Notes: generated by a model not told the origin, from the sequence alone. DNA of 64,000 bases from Paraburkholderia phenazinium (GCF_900142845.1 NZ_FSRU01000003.1:558001-622000), one strand, 5' to 3'; counted from the first letter of the stretch, positions 36,611-46,375 are shown. A program made the numbers and translations.

Positions 36611-37183
36611 TCAAACGCTTGCGCAGACCTCACGCGCCATCGACGCCGCCGGCCGCGCCGCCTCTCGCGAGCGCACCTGCAGCAACTCGGCGCACACGGC
36701 CACTGCGATGGATTGCGGCGCCTTGTCGACGATACCGCCCACGCCAATCGGGCAGGTCATCTCTACCAGCCGCTCCAGATCCACCCCACGTTCGATCAAC
36801 CGCCGCTCGAACTTCACGCGCTTGGTCTTCGAGCCGATCATCCCGAAGTAGGTGAAATCGCGCCGCCGCATGATGCGCGCGGCGAGCGAGAAATCGAGCG
36901 CATGGTTGTGCGTCATCACGAGGAAGTACGCGCCCGCCGGTGCGGTGTCGACGATCGCCTCGGGCGTGTCGGTGGCCTCGACCTGCACGTTGGCCGGAAC
37001 TTCGTCGGGGAACAGCTCGTCGCGCTCGTCGACCCATTGCACGACGCACGGCAGGCTCCCCAGCAAGGCAATCAGCGCATGACCGACGTGACCCGCGCCG
37101 AACAGCACGATATGCATCGGTGCCGGACGCGACACAGCATGGCTGCTGCGCCGGCCGATCTGAACGAAAGAAGACAGGTCCAT
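36611..37183 (-). CDS. xdhC: XdhC-like maturation protein lacking the N-terminal domain
   Basis: 190 aa. It has the C-terminal Rossmann domain of XdhC (HIVLFGAGHVGHALIALLG, then WVDERDELFPDEVP, YFLVMTHNHALDFSLA, MTCPIGVGGIVDKAPQSIAV). XdhC proteins are normally about 300-350 aa with an N-terminal XdhC/CoxI domain that helps bind and sulfurate the molybdenum cofactor; it is absent here. The region upstream is the end of xdhB, so no hidden domain is present. ATG at 37183 or 37192 are alternatives. It belongs to the xdhA-xdhB operon (25-bp gap to xdhB). Either this is a shortened but working form, or the N-domain function is supplied elsewhere. Confidence 0.82.
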   Translation of the reverse strand: MDLSSFVQIGRRSSHAVSRPAPMHIVLFGAGHVGHALIALLGSLPCVVQWVDERDELFPDEVPANVQVEATDTPEAIVDTAPAGAYFLVMTHNHALDFSLAARIMRRRDFTYFGMIGSKTKRVKFERRLIERGVDLERLVEMTCPIGVGGIVDKAPQSIAVAVCAELLQVRSREAARPAASMAREVCASV

Positions 37184-37208
37184 GGCGGGCATTCCGGTAG
37201 CGCTTCGG

Positions 37209-39575
37209 TTATTGACGCGGTGCGGCCGTAGCGGCGCGCACGGCCGCAACCGCTTTCAGGATCTCTTCGCTCGTCGCGGGTGCGTTGAGCGGCGGATTGA
37301 CCTTGTAGTCGCCCACGCTCGCCACCGCATCACGGACTGCGAAGAACACCGAGAACGGCAGCAGCAGCGGCGGCTCGCCCGTGGCCTTCGAACGGTGGAT
37401 GCTGTCTTCAGCATTTTTGTTCTTGAACAGCCTGACGCGGAAGTCCGGCGGCGTATCGTTGACGGTTGGGATCTTGTAGGTGGATGGCGCATGCGTCATC
37501 AGCTTGCCACCGGGGTTCCACCACAGCTCCTCGGTCGTGAGCCAACCCATGCCCTGAATGAAGGCCCCTTCCACCTGACCGACATCGAGTGCCGGATTCA
37601 GCGAATCGCCCACGTCATGCAGCGCATCGGCGCGCAGCACGCGCATTTCGCCGGTCAGCGTGTCGATCACGACCTCCGCCACCGCCGCGCCATACGAGTA
37701 GTAGTAGAACGGCCGACCCTGCAGCTTCGACTGATCCCAGTACAGCTTCGGCGTTGCATAGAAACCGTCCGACCACAACTGCACGCGGGCGAGATACGCC
37801 TTGGCGATGATCTCGTCGAACGGCACCACGGCGTCGCCCACGGCCACGCGGTCGTGACCGAAGCGCACGCTGGCGGCGCTCACCTCGCCCGCGCCGTAGC
37901 GATCCGCGGCAAAAGCGGCAAGGCGCTCGCGCAACTGGCGCGCGGCGTCCTGTGCGGCCTTGCCGTTCAGATCGGAGCCGGTCGAGGCCGCCGTGGCCGA
38001 GGTATTCGCCACCTTGCTGGTGTCGGTTGCCGTGACACGCACGCGGTTGAAGCTGATGCCGAGTTCATGCGCGACCACCTGCGCAACCTTCGTGTTGAGC
38101 CCCTGTCCCATCTCCGTGCCGCCGTGATTCACCAGCACCGAACCGTCGGTGTAGATGTGCACCAGCGCGCCGGCCTGGTTGAAGTGGGTAACGTTGAACG
38201 CAATGCCGAACTTCACCGGCGTGAGCGCCATCCCCTTCTTCAGCACTTCGTTGTTCGCATTGAACTCGCGAATCGACTCGCGACGCGCACGGTATTCGCT
38301 GGTCGCTTCGAGTTCGTCGATCAACTCGTGGATCACGTTGTCTTCGACGACCTGCCCATACGGCGTCTGATTGCGCTCGGTCTTGCCGTACAGATTGCGA
38401 CGGCGCACGTCGAGCGAATCTTCGCCCAGCGAACGCGCGACGTTGTCCATGATGTATTCGATCGCGAACGCGCCTTGCGGACCGCCGAAACCACGGAACG
38501 CCGTATTCGACTGCGTGTTGGTCTTGCCGCAGAAGCCGTCGATCGTCACGTCCGAGAGCCAGTACGCGTTGTCGAAGTGGCACAGCGCCCGCGTCATCAC
38601 GGGACCTGACAGGTCGGCGGAGAAGCCGCAGCGCGAGGTCATGTCCACGTTCACACCTTCGATCACACCCTTGTCGTCATAGCCGACTTCGTAGGTGTAG
38701 TGGAAATCGTGGCGCTTGCCGGTGACCATCATGTCGTCGTCGCGGTCCGGGCGCAGTTTCACCGGACACAGCAGCTTCCACGCGGCAATCGCCGCGCAGC
38801 AGGCGAACAGGCCCGATTGCGATTCCTTGCCGCCGAAGCCGCCGCCCATCCGGCGGCATTCGACCAGCACGTTGTGCGACGGCACGTGCAATGCGTGCGC
38901 CACCAGGTGCTGCATTTCGGTCGGGTGCTGAGTTGAACAGTAGACGTGCATGCCGTCGTCGTCCTTCGGCACTGCGTACGAAATCTGTCCTTCCAGATAG
39001 AACTGCTCCTGGCCGCCGAGCAGCATTTCGCCGGCGTCATGATGGGCCGCACGCGCGATCTTCGCGCCGGCGTCGCCGCGAGCGAGCTTCATGGGCGGCA
39101 ACACGTGCTGATTCGCGGCGCGGGCCTGCTGCGCGGTGAGAATCGCCGGCAGCTCTTCGAAGACGGTTTCGGCGCGGCGCGCGGCGAGCCGCGCTGCTTC
39201 ATGCGAAATCGCGACGACGATGAACATCGGCTGACCGACATACTGCACCACACCGTCCGCGAGGATCGGATCGTCGCCATGGATGATCGGGCCGACGTCG
39301 TTCACGCCCGGGATGTCCTGCGCCGTGAAGACGGCGACCACGCCGGGCGTCGCGCGCACCTTGTCGAGCGACATCGAGACGATCTTCGCATGCGCTTTCG
39401 GCGAGAGGCCGAGCGCCGCGTGCAGCGTGCCGGCGAGCACCGGAATGTCGTCGGTGTAGGTGGCGCGGCCGCTCACGTGCAGATGCGCGGACTCATGCGG
39501 CCGCGAGATGTGTACCTGGGTGAAATCGTCGAAGTCCTGAACGTCTTTCAGGAACGGTTCTGCTTGCTGATTCAT
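37209..39575 (-). CDS. xdhB: Xanthine dehydrogenase molybdopterin-binding subunit
   Basis: 788 aa. The small N-terminal Mo domain (SGRATYTDDIPVLAGTLHAAL) precedes the large Mo-pterin domain with RMGGGFGGKESQ, TAFRGFGGPQGAFAIEYIMD (substrate-binding Arg) and GGTEMGQGLNTKVAQVVA. The catalytic Glu of xanthine oxidases is in DVGQVEGAFIQGMGWL. It pairs with the FAD/iron-sulfur subunit upstream (31-bp gap) as in Rhodobacter XdhAB. It oxidises hypoxanthine and xanthine to urate in the cytosol. It is the middle gene of an operon ending with the shortened XdhC. Confidence 0.95.
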   Translation of the reverse strand: MNQQAEPFLKDVQDFDDFTQVHISRPHESAHLHVSGRATYTDDIPVLAGTLHAALGLSPKAHAKIVSMSLDKVRATPGVVAVFTAQDIPGVNDVGPIIHGDDPILADGVVQYVGQPMFIVVAISHEAARLAARRAETVFEELPAILTAQQARAANQHVLPPMKLARGDAGAKIARAAHHDAGEMLLGGQEQFYLEGQISYAVPKDDDGMHVYCSTQHPTEMQHLVAHALHVPSHNVLVECRRMGGGFGGKESQSGLFACCAAIAAWKLLCPVKLRPDRDDDMMVTGKRHDFHYTYEVGYDDKGVIEGVNVDMTSRCGFSADLSGPVMTRALCHFDNAYWLSDVTIDGFCGKTNTQSNTAFRGFGGPQGAFAIEYIMDNVARSLGEDSLDVRRRNLYGKTERNQTPYGQVVEDNVIHELIDELEATSEYRARRESIREFNANNEVLKKGMALTPVKFGIAFNVTHFNQAGALVHIYTDGSVLVNHGGTEMGQGLNTKVAQVVAHELGISFNRVRVTATDTSKVANTSATAASTGSDLNGKAAQDAARQLRERLAAFAADRYGAGEVSAASVRFGHDRVAVGDAVVPFDEIIAKAYLARVQLWSDGFYATPKLYWDQSKLQGRPFYYYSYGAAVAEVVIDTLTGEMRVLRADALHDVGDSLNPALDVGQVEGAFIQGMGWLTTEELWWNPGGKLMTHAPSTYKIPTVNDTPPDFRVRLFKNKNAEDSIHRSKATGEPPLLLPFSVFFAVRDAVASVGDYKVNPPLNAPATSEEILKAVAAVRAATAAPRQ

Positions 39576-39606
39576 TCGAGTGGTTCTCCGTATCCGGTTG
39601 ACTGGG

Positions 39607-41124
39607 TCAGGCGTTCGCGCAGGCGGCCTGCACCGCGCGCACGTCGAGCGCGGATTTGGGCAGCGGATTGTGCGGCCGGGTCTCCAGCCAGAAGCGATAC
39701 AGCGTGTTCTTCGCCGCCTCGAGGCGATAGTTGCTGGTGGCGCGCATGTCGCTCAATGGCGCGTAGTCGTTGCCGAGCGCGATCATCGCCGCCTGCGCGG
39801 TGGCTTCGTGCCATTCGGCGTCACGCAGCACGGTTTCAGCGTGCGTCGCGCGCTTCGAGGTCGCGGCCATGCCACCGAAAGCAATGCGCGGTTCGCGGAT
39901 CGTGTCGCCGTCGGCAATGAACGAGAACGCCGCGCACACCGCCGAGATGTCCGAATCGAAGCGCTTCGAGAGCTTATAGGTGCGGAACTGCAGGTTCTGG
40001 CGCACGCCGGTGCGCGTAGGCACCTTCAGTCCGACGACGAACTCGTGCTCGGCCATGTCCTTCTTCTGATACGCGAGGTACAGGTCTTCGAGCGGCATTT
40101 CGCGTTCGATCTCGCCGCCGCGCACCACCACATGCGCGCCGAGTGCGATCAGGCCGGGCATCGAATCGCCGATCGGCGAGCCGTTGGCAATGTTGCCGCC
40201 GAGCGTGCCGGCATTGCGGATCGGCAGCGAGGCGAAGCGCTTCCACATCTCCGTCAGTTCGGGATAGTGCTTCGCGATCTCCTCGTAGGCCGCCTCGACG
40301 CTCACGCCCGCGCCGATCTCGATCCACTCGTCGGAGACCTCGATGCGCCGCAAGGCTTCGATCTGGCCGACATAGACGATATTGCCCAGCTCGCGCATCT
40401 GCTTGGTGACCCACAGGCCGATATCGGTGCTGCCGGCGAGGATGCGGGTGGCCGGTTGGGCCGCCTTGATCTGCGCGAGCGCGGCGACCGTGCGCGGCGC
40501 GTCGAACTGCTGGCCGGCGAATTCGTAGTGGAAGGTCTCGCCGCGCTTGAGCGTGGCGAGCTTCGCCGACAGCGCGGCGAGGTCGACCGGCGCCTTCGGA
40601 GCCGGCGCTTCGAACATGCGTACCGCCGCGTCGACGATCGGCCGGTAGCCGGTGCAACGGCACAGGTTGCCGGTCAGGGCATTGCTGATGTCGTCGCGCG
40701 AGGGCACCGTCCTGTTGGCGCAGCTCTGTTCGTGGCCGTGCTTTTCGTACAGCGACCACATCGACATCACGAAACCCGGCGTGCAGAACCCGCACTGCGA
40801 GCCGTGGCATTCGACCATCGCCTCCTGCACCGGATGCAGCGAGCCGTCCGGCTGGCGCAGGTCCTCGACCGTGAACAGCGCCTTGCCGTCCAGGGTAGGC
40901 AGGAACTGGATGCAGGCGTTGACCGCCTTGAAGTTCACGCCGCCCGCTTCGTCGCGCTCGCCGACCACGACCGTGCACGCGCCGCAGTCGCCTTCGGCGC
41001 ACCCTTCCTTGGTGCCGGTGCAGTGGGCATCTTCACGCAGGTACTGCAGCACGGTGCGGGTGACGGGCGCATTCGCGATCTCGCGGATCGCGTTGCGGTG
41101 GTAGAAGCGAATCGGCTGGGTCAT
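39607..41124 (-). CDS. xdhA: Xanthine dehydrogenase FAD/iron-sulfur subunit
   Basis: 505 aa. The N-terminal [2Fe-2S] ferredoxin domain has CTGTKEGCAEGDCGAC (C42, C47, C50 plus a later Cys). The second cluster domain has VECHGSQCGFCTPGFV and NLCRCTGYRPIVDA. The FAD domain from about 200 includes ILAGSTDIGLWV and NAGTLGGNIANGSPIGDS. ATG at 41124 lies directly before the conserved start; the longer frame upstream is noncoding-like. First gene of the xdhABC operon, divergent from an MFS permease. It transfers electrons from the Mo site to FAD and NAD+. Confidence 0.95.
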   Translation of the reverse strand: MTQPIRFYHRNAIREIANAPVTRTVLQYLREDAHCTGTKEGCAEGDCGACTVVVGERDEAGGVNFKAVNACIQFLPTLDGKALFTVEDLRQPDGSLHPVQEAMVECHGSQCGFCTPGFVMSMWSLYEKHGHEQSCANRTVPSRDDISNALTGNLCRCTGYRPIVDAAVRMFEAPAPKAPVDLAALSAKLATLKRGETFHYEFAGQQFDAPRTVAALAQIKAAQPATRILAGSTDIGLWVTKQMRELGNIVYVGQIEALRRIEVSDEWIEIGAGVSVEAAYEEIAKHYPELTEMWKRFASLPIRNAGTLGGNIANGSPIGDSMPGLIALGAHVVVRGGEIEREMPLEDLYLAYQKKDMAEHEFVVGLKVPTRTGVRQNLQFRTYKLSKRFDSDISAVCAAFSFIADGDTIREPRIAFGGMAATSKRATHAETVLRDAEWHEATAQAAMIALGNDYAPLSDMRATSNYRLEAAKNTLYRFWLETRPHNPLPKSALDVRAVQAACANA

Positions 41125-41501
41125 GTCTCTTACTCTTGAGTTGTTCTGTCCGTGGGGACAATGCTGCGGTGACGATTCGAACGCTATCACCGTCAATATC
41201 TGCAACCCATAGCGAAGGGCACATGCGGGACATATCGTTGGGACGATAAGGAGACAGGTTTGGAGCGAAGTGCACTTATATGAGATGCGTTAAATTGCAG
41301 CATTTATTATCAAAATACCGCAATTTAGCCACGGTATTCGCCATCTAAGCGAGCCCGGCGCGTGAAGCGACACCGAAATCCGTCCTTTATATCGATCCGG
41401 CACCGTATTTTTGGCGCAAAAAGTATTAAGCAAGTCCTGCAAGGGAATCGGTTCCATGGGAAAATCACGCCTTCCCGCCGATTTCAAGTCTCGTTTTCCC
41501 C
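41125..41501. promoter_or_regulatory. Divergent promoter region with an 8-bp inverted repeat
   Basis: The 377-bp gap between xdhA and the MFS gene is AT-rich in the middle. TAAATTGC (41291-41298) and GCAATTTA (41320-41327) form a perfect inverted repeat separated by 21 bases. It could be an operator for purine control (inference). Confidence 0.45.
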
Positions 41502-42713
41502 ATGTCCGCCGACACCGCTACACCGCGCAGCGAATTTGCGACCACCCTGCAGATCATTCCGGTCGTTTTTTTCACGTTTATTTGTTATCTGACCATCGGC
41601 ATTCCGCTCGCGGTGCTGCCTGGCTATGTCCACGACGACCTGGGCTTCAGCGCGATCGTCGCCGGGGCGGCGATCAGCGTGCAGTACCTGGCCACCCTCG
41701 CCTCGCGCGCGCTGGCCGGCCGCTCGGCCGACACGCTCGGTCCGAAGCGGACCGTCGCCATTGGACTGATCGGCTGCGGCACGAGCGGCGTGATGCTGCT
41801 GCTCGCCGTGCTGTGCGGGCACTGGCCGGGTCTCAGCCTGACGCTGCTGGTGTTGAGCCGGCTGGTGCTCGGTTTCGGCGAGAGCCTGTGCGGGACCGGC
41901 GCCATTCTGTGGGGGATCGGCCGCGTGGGGGTGTCGCACAACGCGCGCGTGATCTCGTGGAACGGCATTGCCACTTACGGCGCGCTGGCGATCGGTGCGC
42001 CGCTCGGCGTGGCGATTGCGCATCTGGTCGGCTATGCGGCGCTCGGCATCGTGGTGATCGCACTGGCCGCGCTTGGCTACTACCTCGCGCGGCACATCGC
42101 GCCGGTGCCTGTCGTACATGGCGAACGCATGTCGTATCGCAGCGTGTTCATGCGCGTGCTGCCGCACGGCATCGGACTCGCGCTCGGTTCGGCTGGCTTC
42201 GGCTCGATCGCGACCTTCATCACCCTGTTCTACGCCGCACGGCATTGGCCGAACGCAGCCCTGTCGCTGACCGTGTTCGGCACGCTGTTTATCGGCGCGC
42301 GCCTGCTGTTCGCCAATACCATCAAGACGTATGGCGGCTTTCGGGTGGCGATTGCGTCGTTTTCGTTTGAATGCGTGGGCTTACTGATGCTCTGGCTCGC
42401 GCCCGAGCCGCACTTCGCGCTGGCCGGCGCCGCGTTGACCGGCTTCGGCTTTGCCCTCGTGTTTCCGGCGCTCGGCGTCGAAGCGGTCGGCCTCGTGCCG
42501 CCGGCCAGCCGCGGTGCGGCGTTGTCCGCGTACTCGGTGTTTCTGGATCTGTCGCTGGGGATTACCGGGCCGCTCGCCGGCTATATCGCAGGTGCGTTCG
42601 GCTACGGCTCGGTGTTCCTGTTTGCGGCGGCGGCCTCCGCGGCCGCGGTGGTGCTGTCGACCATGCTGTACCTGCGCAACGCCCGCGTGCCGAACGCGCC
42701 GGCCGCGACCTGA
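41502..42713 (+). CDS. Major facilitator superfamily transporter
   Basis: 403 aa, 12 predicted helices. Motif A is visible in loop 2-3 ([14 protein letters not shown]), and the first helix reads [23 protein letters not shown]. It resembles YhhS/YfcJ-type MFS exporters. It is divergent from xdhA and could move purines or a related metabolite, but MFS sequence alone does not reveal the substrate. ATG at 41502 follows a weak ribosome site. Confidence 0.85.
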   Translation: MSADTATPRSEFATTLQIIPVVFFTFICYLTIGIPLAVLPGYVHDDLGFSAIVAGAAISVQYLATLASRALAGRSADTLGPKRTVAIGLIGCGTSGVMLLLAVLCGHWPGLSLTLLVLSRLVLGFGESLCGTGAILWGIGRVGVSHNARVISWNGIATYGALAIGAPLGVAIAHLVGYAALGIVVIALAALGYYLARHIAPVPVVHGERMSYRSVFMRVLPHGIGLALGSAGFGSIATFITLFYAARHWPNAALSLTVFGTLFIGARLLFANTIKTYGGFRVAIASFSFECVGLLMLWLAPEPHFALAGAALTGFGFALVFPALGVEAVGLVPPASRGAALSAYSVFLDLSLGITGPLAGYIAGAFGYGSVFLFAAAASAAAVVLSTMLYLRNARVPNAPAAT

Positions 42714-42773
42714 CGGGCCAGCCCTGTTACGCCCGGAGTGGCCGACCGGCCGTAACGGGCAGCCTCGCGCCGC

Positions 42774-43013
42774 TCAAGGAAAGAAAATTTCGTCGATCGA
42801 GCGGGTGTCGTCATTGCCGCCGCGCGCCACGCGATGCCCCACCATCAGGCCCGCATCGTAGGCGGCTTCGAGCGCATGGGTCAGATCCTCGATGTGGACA
42901 ATGCGCAGGTCCTTCGTCAGCTTGCCAGTCTGCTCGAGCTGATCGATGCCGAGGATGTCGGTGGAAATCGTCCGCAGTAACTCAAGACGTTCGTCGTAGA
43001 TGGTGTTGCTCAT
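42774..43013 (-). CDS. Hypothetical protein, 79 aa
   Basis: Soluble, helical small protein: YDERLELLRTISTDILGIDQ, LRIVHIEDLTHALEAAYDAG and a Gly-Arg loop with an acidic C-terminus. A run of G just before the ATG may serve as the ribosome site. No family recognised. It converges with the MFS gene (60 bp between stops). The leader upstream (43014-43160) is AT-rich and holds its promoter. Confidence 0.65.
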   Translation of the reverse strand: MSNTIYDERLELLRTISTDILGIDQLEQTGKLTKDLRIVHIEDLTHALEAAYDAGLMVGHRVARGGNDDTRSIDEIFFP

Positions 43014-43317
43014 TTTGTACCCCCTTTACAGGCGGGGCGTGAGACCTCACATGAGAAATCACTGTTGCCCAATTAGCCTTTGATTTGCGTCATCCTTCAG
43101 TTGTAATAATAGTAAGGAAACGCAGGCTTGGCACGTGACCTGCAGTCGCAGGTTGAAGCTCTATTCCAAAAAAGTGACGGCATCTGCGGCGATCAGACGC
43201 TTAAATGGGGACAATGTCGCGGCTGGGCGATGTGAACAGCCGCGAACGTACCGCACCGCCCGCCGGCGAGCCGGCCTCCGCGGCCGGCCCGCACCCAGGA
43301 GACGCCGCGCCGCGCAA
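43014..43317. other. Intergenic stretch with two short hairpins
   Basis: About 300 bp. ACCTGC-AGTC-GCAGGT (43138-43153) and GCCGGCC-TCCGC-GGCCGGC (43270-43288) are perfect short stems. The second probably ends the aminotransferase transcript on the minus strand. No gene is seen. Confidence 0.5.
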
Positions 43318-44547
43318 CTAGCGCGCCGTCACGCTACGCGCTCCGCCCGACAGCGACTTTTCCAACGCCGCCACACCCGCGGGCAAATCGACGGCCACAC
43401 CCAGATCCAGTACGGTCCGGCCCAGCGCATGCAGCGTCCGGAACAGGTTGTGTTCGCGGCATTGCTCGCCCATCTGCCCGATCCGCACGATCGGCAAACC
43501 AAACGAGCCCGATATCTCCACCTGATGATGCCGCGAGATGTGCCCGCAGATATCGCCGGGGCTCAGGCCCTGCGGAACCTCGATGCCGACTACCGAGTTC
43601 AGCCGACACGCCTGCGGTGTGTAGAGCTGCAGACCAAGCGCCGTGATGCCTTCCTGCAGCGCCACGGAACACTTCAGATGCCGCGCGAAGCGCTTCTCGA
43701 GCGTCTCCGCGCACACGAGGCGCAGCGCCTCATGCAAGGCCAACACGCCCGACACCGGCGCCGTGTAGTGATAGCCCGCGTTGTGCCAGAAATTCTCCGC
43801 CAGCGACGCGTCGAGACACCAGTGCGCATTCGGCGCCGTGCGGCGCTTCACCCGCTCCCATGCGGCATCCGAGAACGCGATCAGGGACACGCCGGGAATC
43901 GACGACAGTCCTTTCTGGCCGCCGGTAATCACCGCGTCGATACCCCACGCGTCCATTTCCAGCGGCATCGTGCTGAGCGTGCACACGGCGTCGACGATCA
44001 CCAGCGCGCCGGCCGCCTTCGCCAACGCCGCAATGTCTTTCAGATGATGATTCACCACCGTGTTGGAGGTCTCGCCCTGCACGATCGTGACGATCTCCGG
44101 CCGCTCGCGGCGGATCGCTTCGGCCACCTGATCGAGACTTGCCACCGTGCGATCCGCTACGTCGAGCGTCGCCACCTCGGCGCCGACGCGCCGGCCCATC
44201 TCCGCCATCCGTTCGCTGAAAAAGCCATTCTTGATGCTCAGCACACGCGTGCCCGTCCAGGCCAGATTGGAGATCGCCATTTCCATCGCCGCCGAGCCTG
44301 GGCCCGCCACGCCGAGCACCCACTTGGAGCGGGTCTGGAACACGTAACGCGCCATGGTCTTCACCTGACCGATCACCTTCACCATCGTACTTCCAAGGTG
44401 ATTGATCACCACCGTATTGGCCTTGGCGACAGCGGCGGGAATCGGCACCGGGCCGGCGCCCATCATCAACAGCGGTTCTTCGGGGAGGATGGCGTCGAGC
44501 GATTCGACGTCCGGACAGGGAACGGGTGTGGAAGTAGTGGTGGACAT
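43318..44547 (-). CDS. Class V aminotransferase (alanine/serine-glyoxylate family)
   Basis: 409 aa. PLP lysine K212 in ITGGQKGLSSIPGV, with PGSAAMEMAISNL and VDAVCTLSTMPLEMD as the usual phosphate and ring contacts. It belongs with serine/alanine-glyoxylate aminotransferases and ureidoglycine-glyoxylate aminotransferase (PucG). Being close to xdhABC, the purine enzyme is a fair guess, but serine-glyoxylate transaminase cannot be excluded. ATG at 44547 opens the conserved region; the frame upstream is noncoding-like. A hairpin follows the stop. Confidence 0.85.
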   Translation of the reverse strand: MSTTTSTPVPCPDVESLDAILPEEPLLMMGAGPVPIPAAVAKANTVVINHLGSTMVKVIGQVKTMARYVFQTRSKWVLGVAGPGSAAMEMAISNLAWTGTRVLSIKNGFFSERMAEMGRRVGAEVATLDVADRTVASLDQVAEAIRRERPEIVTIVQGETSNTVVNHHLKDIAALAKAAGALVIVDAVCTLSTMPLEMDAWGIDAVITGGQKGLSSIPGVSLIAFSDAAWERVKRRTAPNAHWCLDASLAENFWHNAGYHYTAPVSGVLALHEALRLVCAETLEKRFARHLKCSVALQEGITALGLQLYTPQACRLNSVVGIEVPQGLSPGDICGHISRHHQVEISGSFGLPIVRIGQMGEQCREHNLFRTLHALGRTVLDLGVAVDLPAGVAALEKSLSGGARSVTAR

Positions 44548-44768
44548 GATCGGTACGGAGGAAGTCAAGGTGCCGGAGGTGCAAGCGGCCTCGCCAACTG
44601 TGACGCTGGCGAGGCCGCTTATACGTTGACCAGCGATCATTCACCGATCCGGCCGATTGTGCAAGTTTTTTGACAGCATGGCCTGGCCGTGATGAGCGGC
44701 CCGTCTCCTCGCCCGCTGCGACGGGTATCCCGCTTCGGATCAAGGCTGGTCATGAAGGCTACTCCGCG

Positions 44769-44972
44769 TCACTCGTAGCCGTTCTCGTCGAGAAGTTTTT
44801 CGATCGCAAGCCAGAGCGGACGCTCGTCATAACAGCCGTTGTGCCTGGGGACGTTGCACGGATACAAAGGATGCATGCGCCCCTCGTCCGGCTCTTCGTC
44901 GGGCGTCCGCGTCCACGCCCGCAGTACGCGCAGCAGCGTAAGCGCTTCCGTGTTCGTCTGTTCGATGTTCAT
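44769..44972 (-). CDS. Hypothetical protein, 67 aa
   Basis: ATG at 44972 preceded by GGAGGG. Acidic and Arg-rich: TEALTLLRVLRAWTRTPDEE, a Cys pair (PCNVPRHNGC) in the middle and a helical end (LWLAIEKLLDENGYE). The two cysteines nine residues apart might form a metal or disulfide site. No family recognised. A single small gene between the aminotransferase and the palindrome-bearing region. Confidence 0.6.
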   Translation of the reverse strand: MNIEQTNTEALTLLRVLRAWTRTPDEEPDEGRMHPLYPCNVPRHNGCYDERPLWLAIEKLLDENGYE

Positions 44973-45560
44973 GACCGTGCCCTCCAGGAAGGCGCCTCGA
45001 ACCCGGAGGTTCAGGACGGTTCCGTACCATGCGTGCCGCCCTGGGACTCCGGGGATGAGTTGCCTATTCGCGAATACCTATGTCTACTTCGATTAACCCC
45101 TCTTCGACTTTATTCAATCAATACGATCTCGCAGACAACGACAACATAAACGAATCCGGGCGACTTCACTATTTAACCGGCTGCAATGATCGGAATGACA
45201 TTTTACGGACTCGCCTGCCGCATCGCACCACAACCTGCCACCCGTGAAAATTGCCAGACCCACTTTCCATTCCAGCCAATTTTTGTATATCATCAGATCA
45301 GTGTCAAGCGCATTTGACGCACGTGTTGAACGAATCGATCGAGCCCGAGCATGGCTCTTTTGTTGCCTGAAACCATGCACTCGTCATTGACGAACGCCAC
45401 GTTCCACAGGCAACTCCGCGCGAAATCCAGTCTCTGCTTTCAAACGACTCGCACTTTTTAATTAGCATAAAAATTTAACAGCCGTTTAATTCATTTTTTA
45501 ATGCAATATGCCGCCGGCTCTCTTGTGGGATATCAAGCATCGTCACATGGAGGTTTACCC
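44973..45560. other. Intergenic region with AT-rich promoter DNA
   Basis: About 590 bp. The last 100 bp (45450-45520) are strongly AT-rich. A palindrome and 12-bp box at 45274-45318 are described separately. A minus-strand frame at 45114-45380 is open but lacks protein character and a ribosome site. Confidence 0.55.
45274..45318. promoter_or_regulatory. Box AGCCAATTTTTG plus palindrome GTCAA-N6-TTGAC
   Basis: AGCCAATTTTTG (45274-45285) is identical to 2613-2624. The palindrome GTCAAGCGCATTTGAC (45303-45318) matches the sites at 1810 and 2649 in architecture, and GTCAAG/ATTTGAC in detail with 2649. Spacing between box and palindrome start is 29 here and 36 near the regulator. It probably marks a common regulator (inference). 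Confidence 0.5.
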
Positions 45561-46304
45561 GTGATCAGCGCATCTTCGCAATGCACAAAAGTATTCCGTT
45601 CTGTTTTGACGAATTCCAGTCAGTTCGAAGCGTACGTAAACCGGATCGGGCGGCCGAGGTTTGCCATTAATTGCGTTGGCGATCAATTCGACGAGCAAGG
45701 TCCAGGTCTGCTGCCGGACGAATGGCTATTCGCGGATGACCTGGAACGCCTGATGATGGATTTCTTTGCCTGGGAAGCACGCGGCATCCGCATGGAATGG
45801 GTCACACCCACGGTCAGCGGCAAGCCCTCGCCAAGGTGGAGAGTGGCCGGCTTATCCGACTACCTCAACAAGTCGGCCTCGCACCTCAACGCGGCCCTTC
45901 TCGGTACCTTGTGTCAGGCGATGGGGGCCGACGGCGCGCGCAAGGCCTTTCTCGAAGCCGTTTTCGCAGACGCCGGCAGCTACGGATTCATCGCATTGCA
46001 TGCGGATCGTTACGACCACTTCATTGAAGAATGGAAAACCAACGACGACAAAGCCGCGCGCCCCGCGGACTATCGGGCAGACAAACGTTTCGGAGTGGTG
46101 AGCGCGGTCGGCGAACTGGGCGTCGAGCATGCGTCGGTTCAGTACTGGGCGTCGATCGGCTGGGCGAGCGGTTGGCTCAGCGAGGCGCAACTTCGCGAAG
46201 TCGGCCTCTCTTACGATGTGCTGATCGGTCAGACGTGCGTGATCAACGGACTGGGCGAGGTTGAGTGGATCGGCAATATTCCCCTTCCAGACTGCGACTT
46301 GTGA
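45561..46304 (+). CDS. Unknown protein, 247 aa
   Basis: GTG at 45561 is chosen because ATGGAGG lies 7 bases before it; an ATG 60 bp upstream has no such site. No family recognised. Soluble, acidic, with aromatic-rich stretches: PDEWLFADDLERLMMDFFAWE, RWRVAGLSDYLNKSASHLN, GSYGFIALHADRYDHFIEEW and VQYWASIGWASGWL. No signal peptide or membrane helix. It is preceded by an AT-rich promoter and by the palindrome/box pair shared with the HTH-Crp locus. Stand-alone gene, with a hairpin terminator after it. Confidence 0.75.
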   Translation: MISASSQCTKVFRSVLTNSSQFEAYVNRIGRPRFAINCVGDQFDEQGPGLLPDEWLFADDLERLMMDFFAWEARGIRMEWVTPTVSGKPSPRWRVAGLSDYLNKSASHLNAALLGTLCQAMGADGARKAFLEAVFADAGSYGFIALHADRYDHFIEEWKTNDDKAARPADYRADKRFGVVSAVGELGVEHASVQYWASIGWASGWLSEAQLREVGLSYDVLIGQTCVINGLGEVEWIGNIPLPDCDL

Positions 46305-46375
46305 AGAAGCCGCTACCCAGCAAGAGCCCGCACGGCCCGACCACGGCCGTACGGGTGCGCCTGGATCGGGGCGGG

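Noticed and set aside
45114..45380. 88-aa minus-strand ORF upstream of the unknown gene at 45561
   Set aside because: No ribosome site, low-quality composition, and it covers the putative operator.
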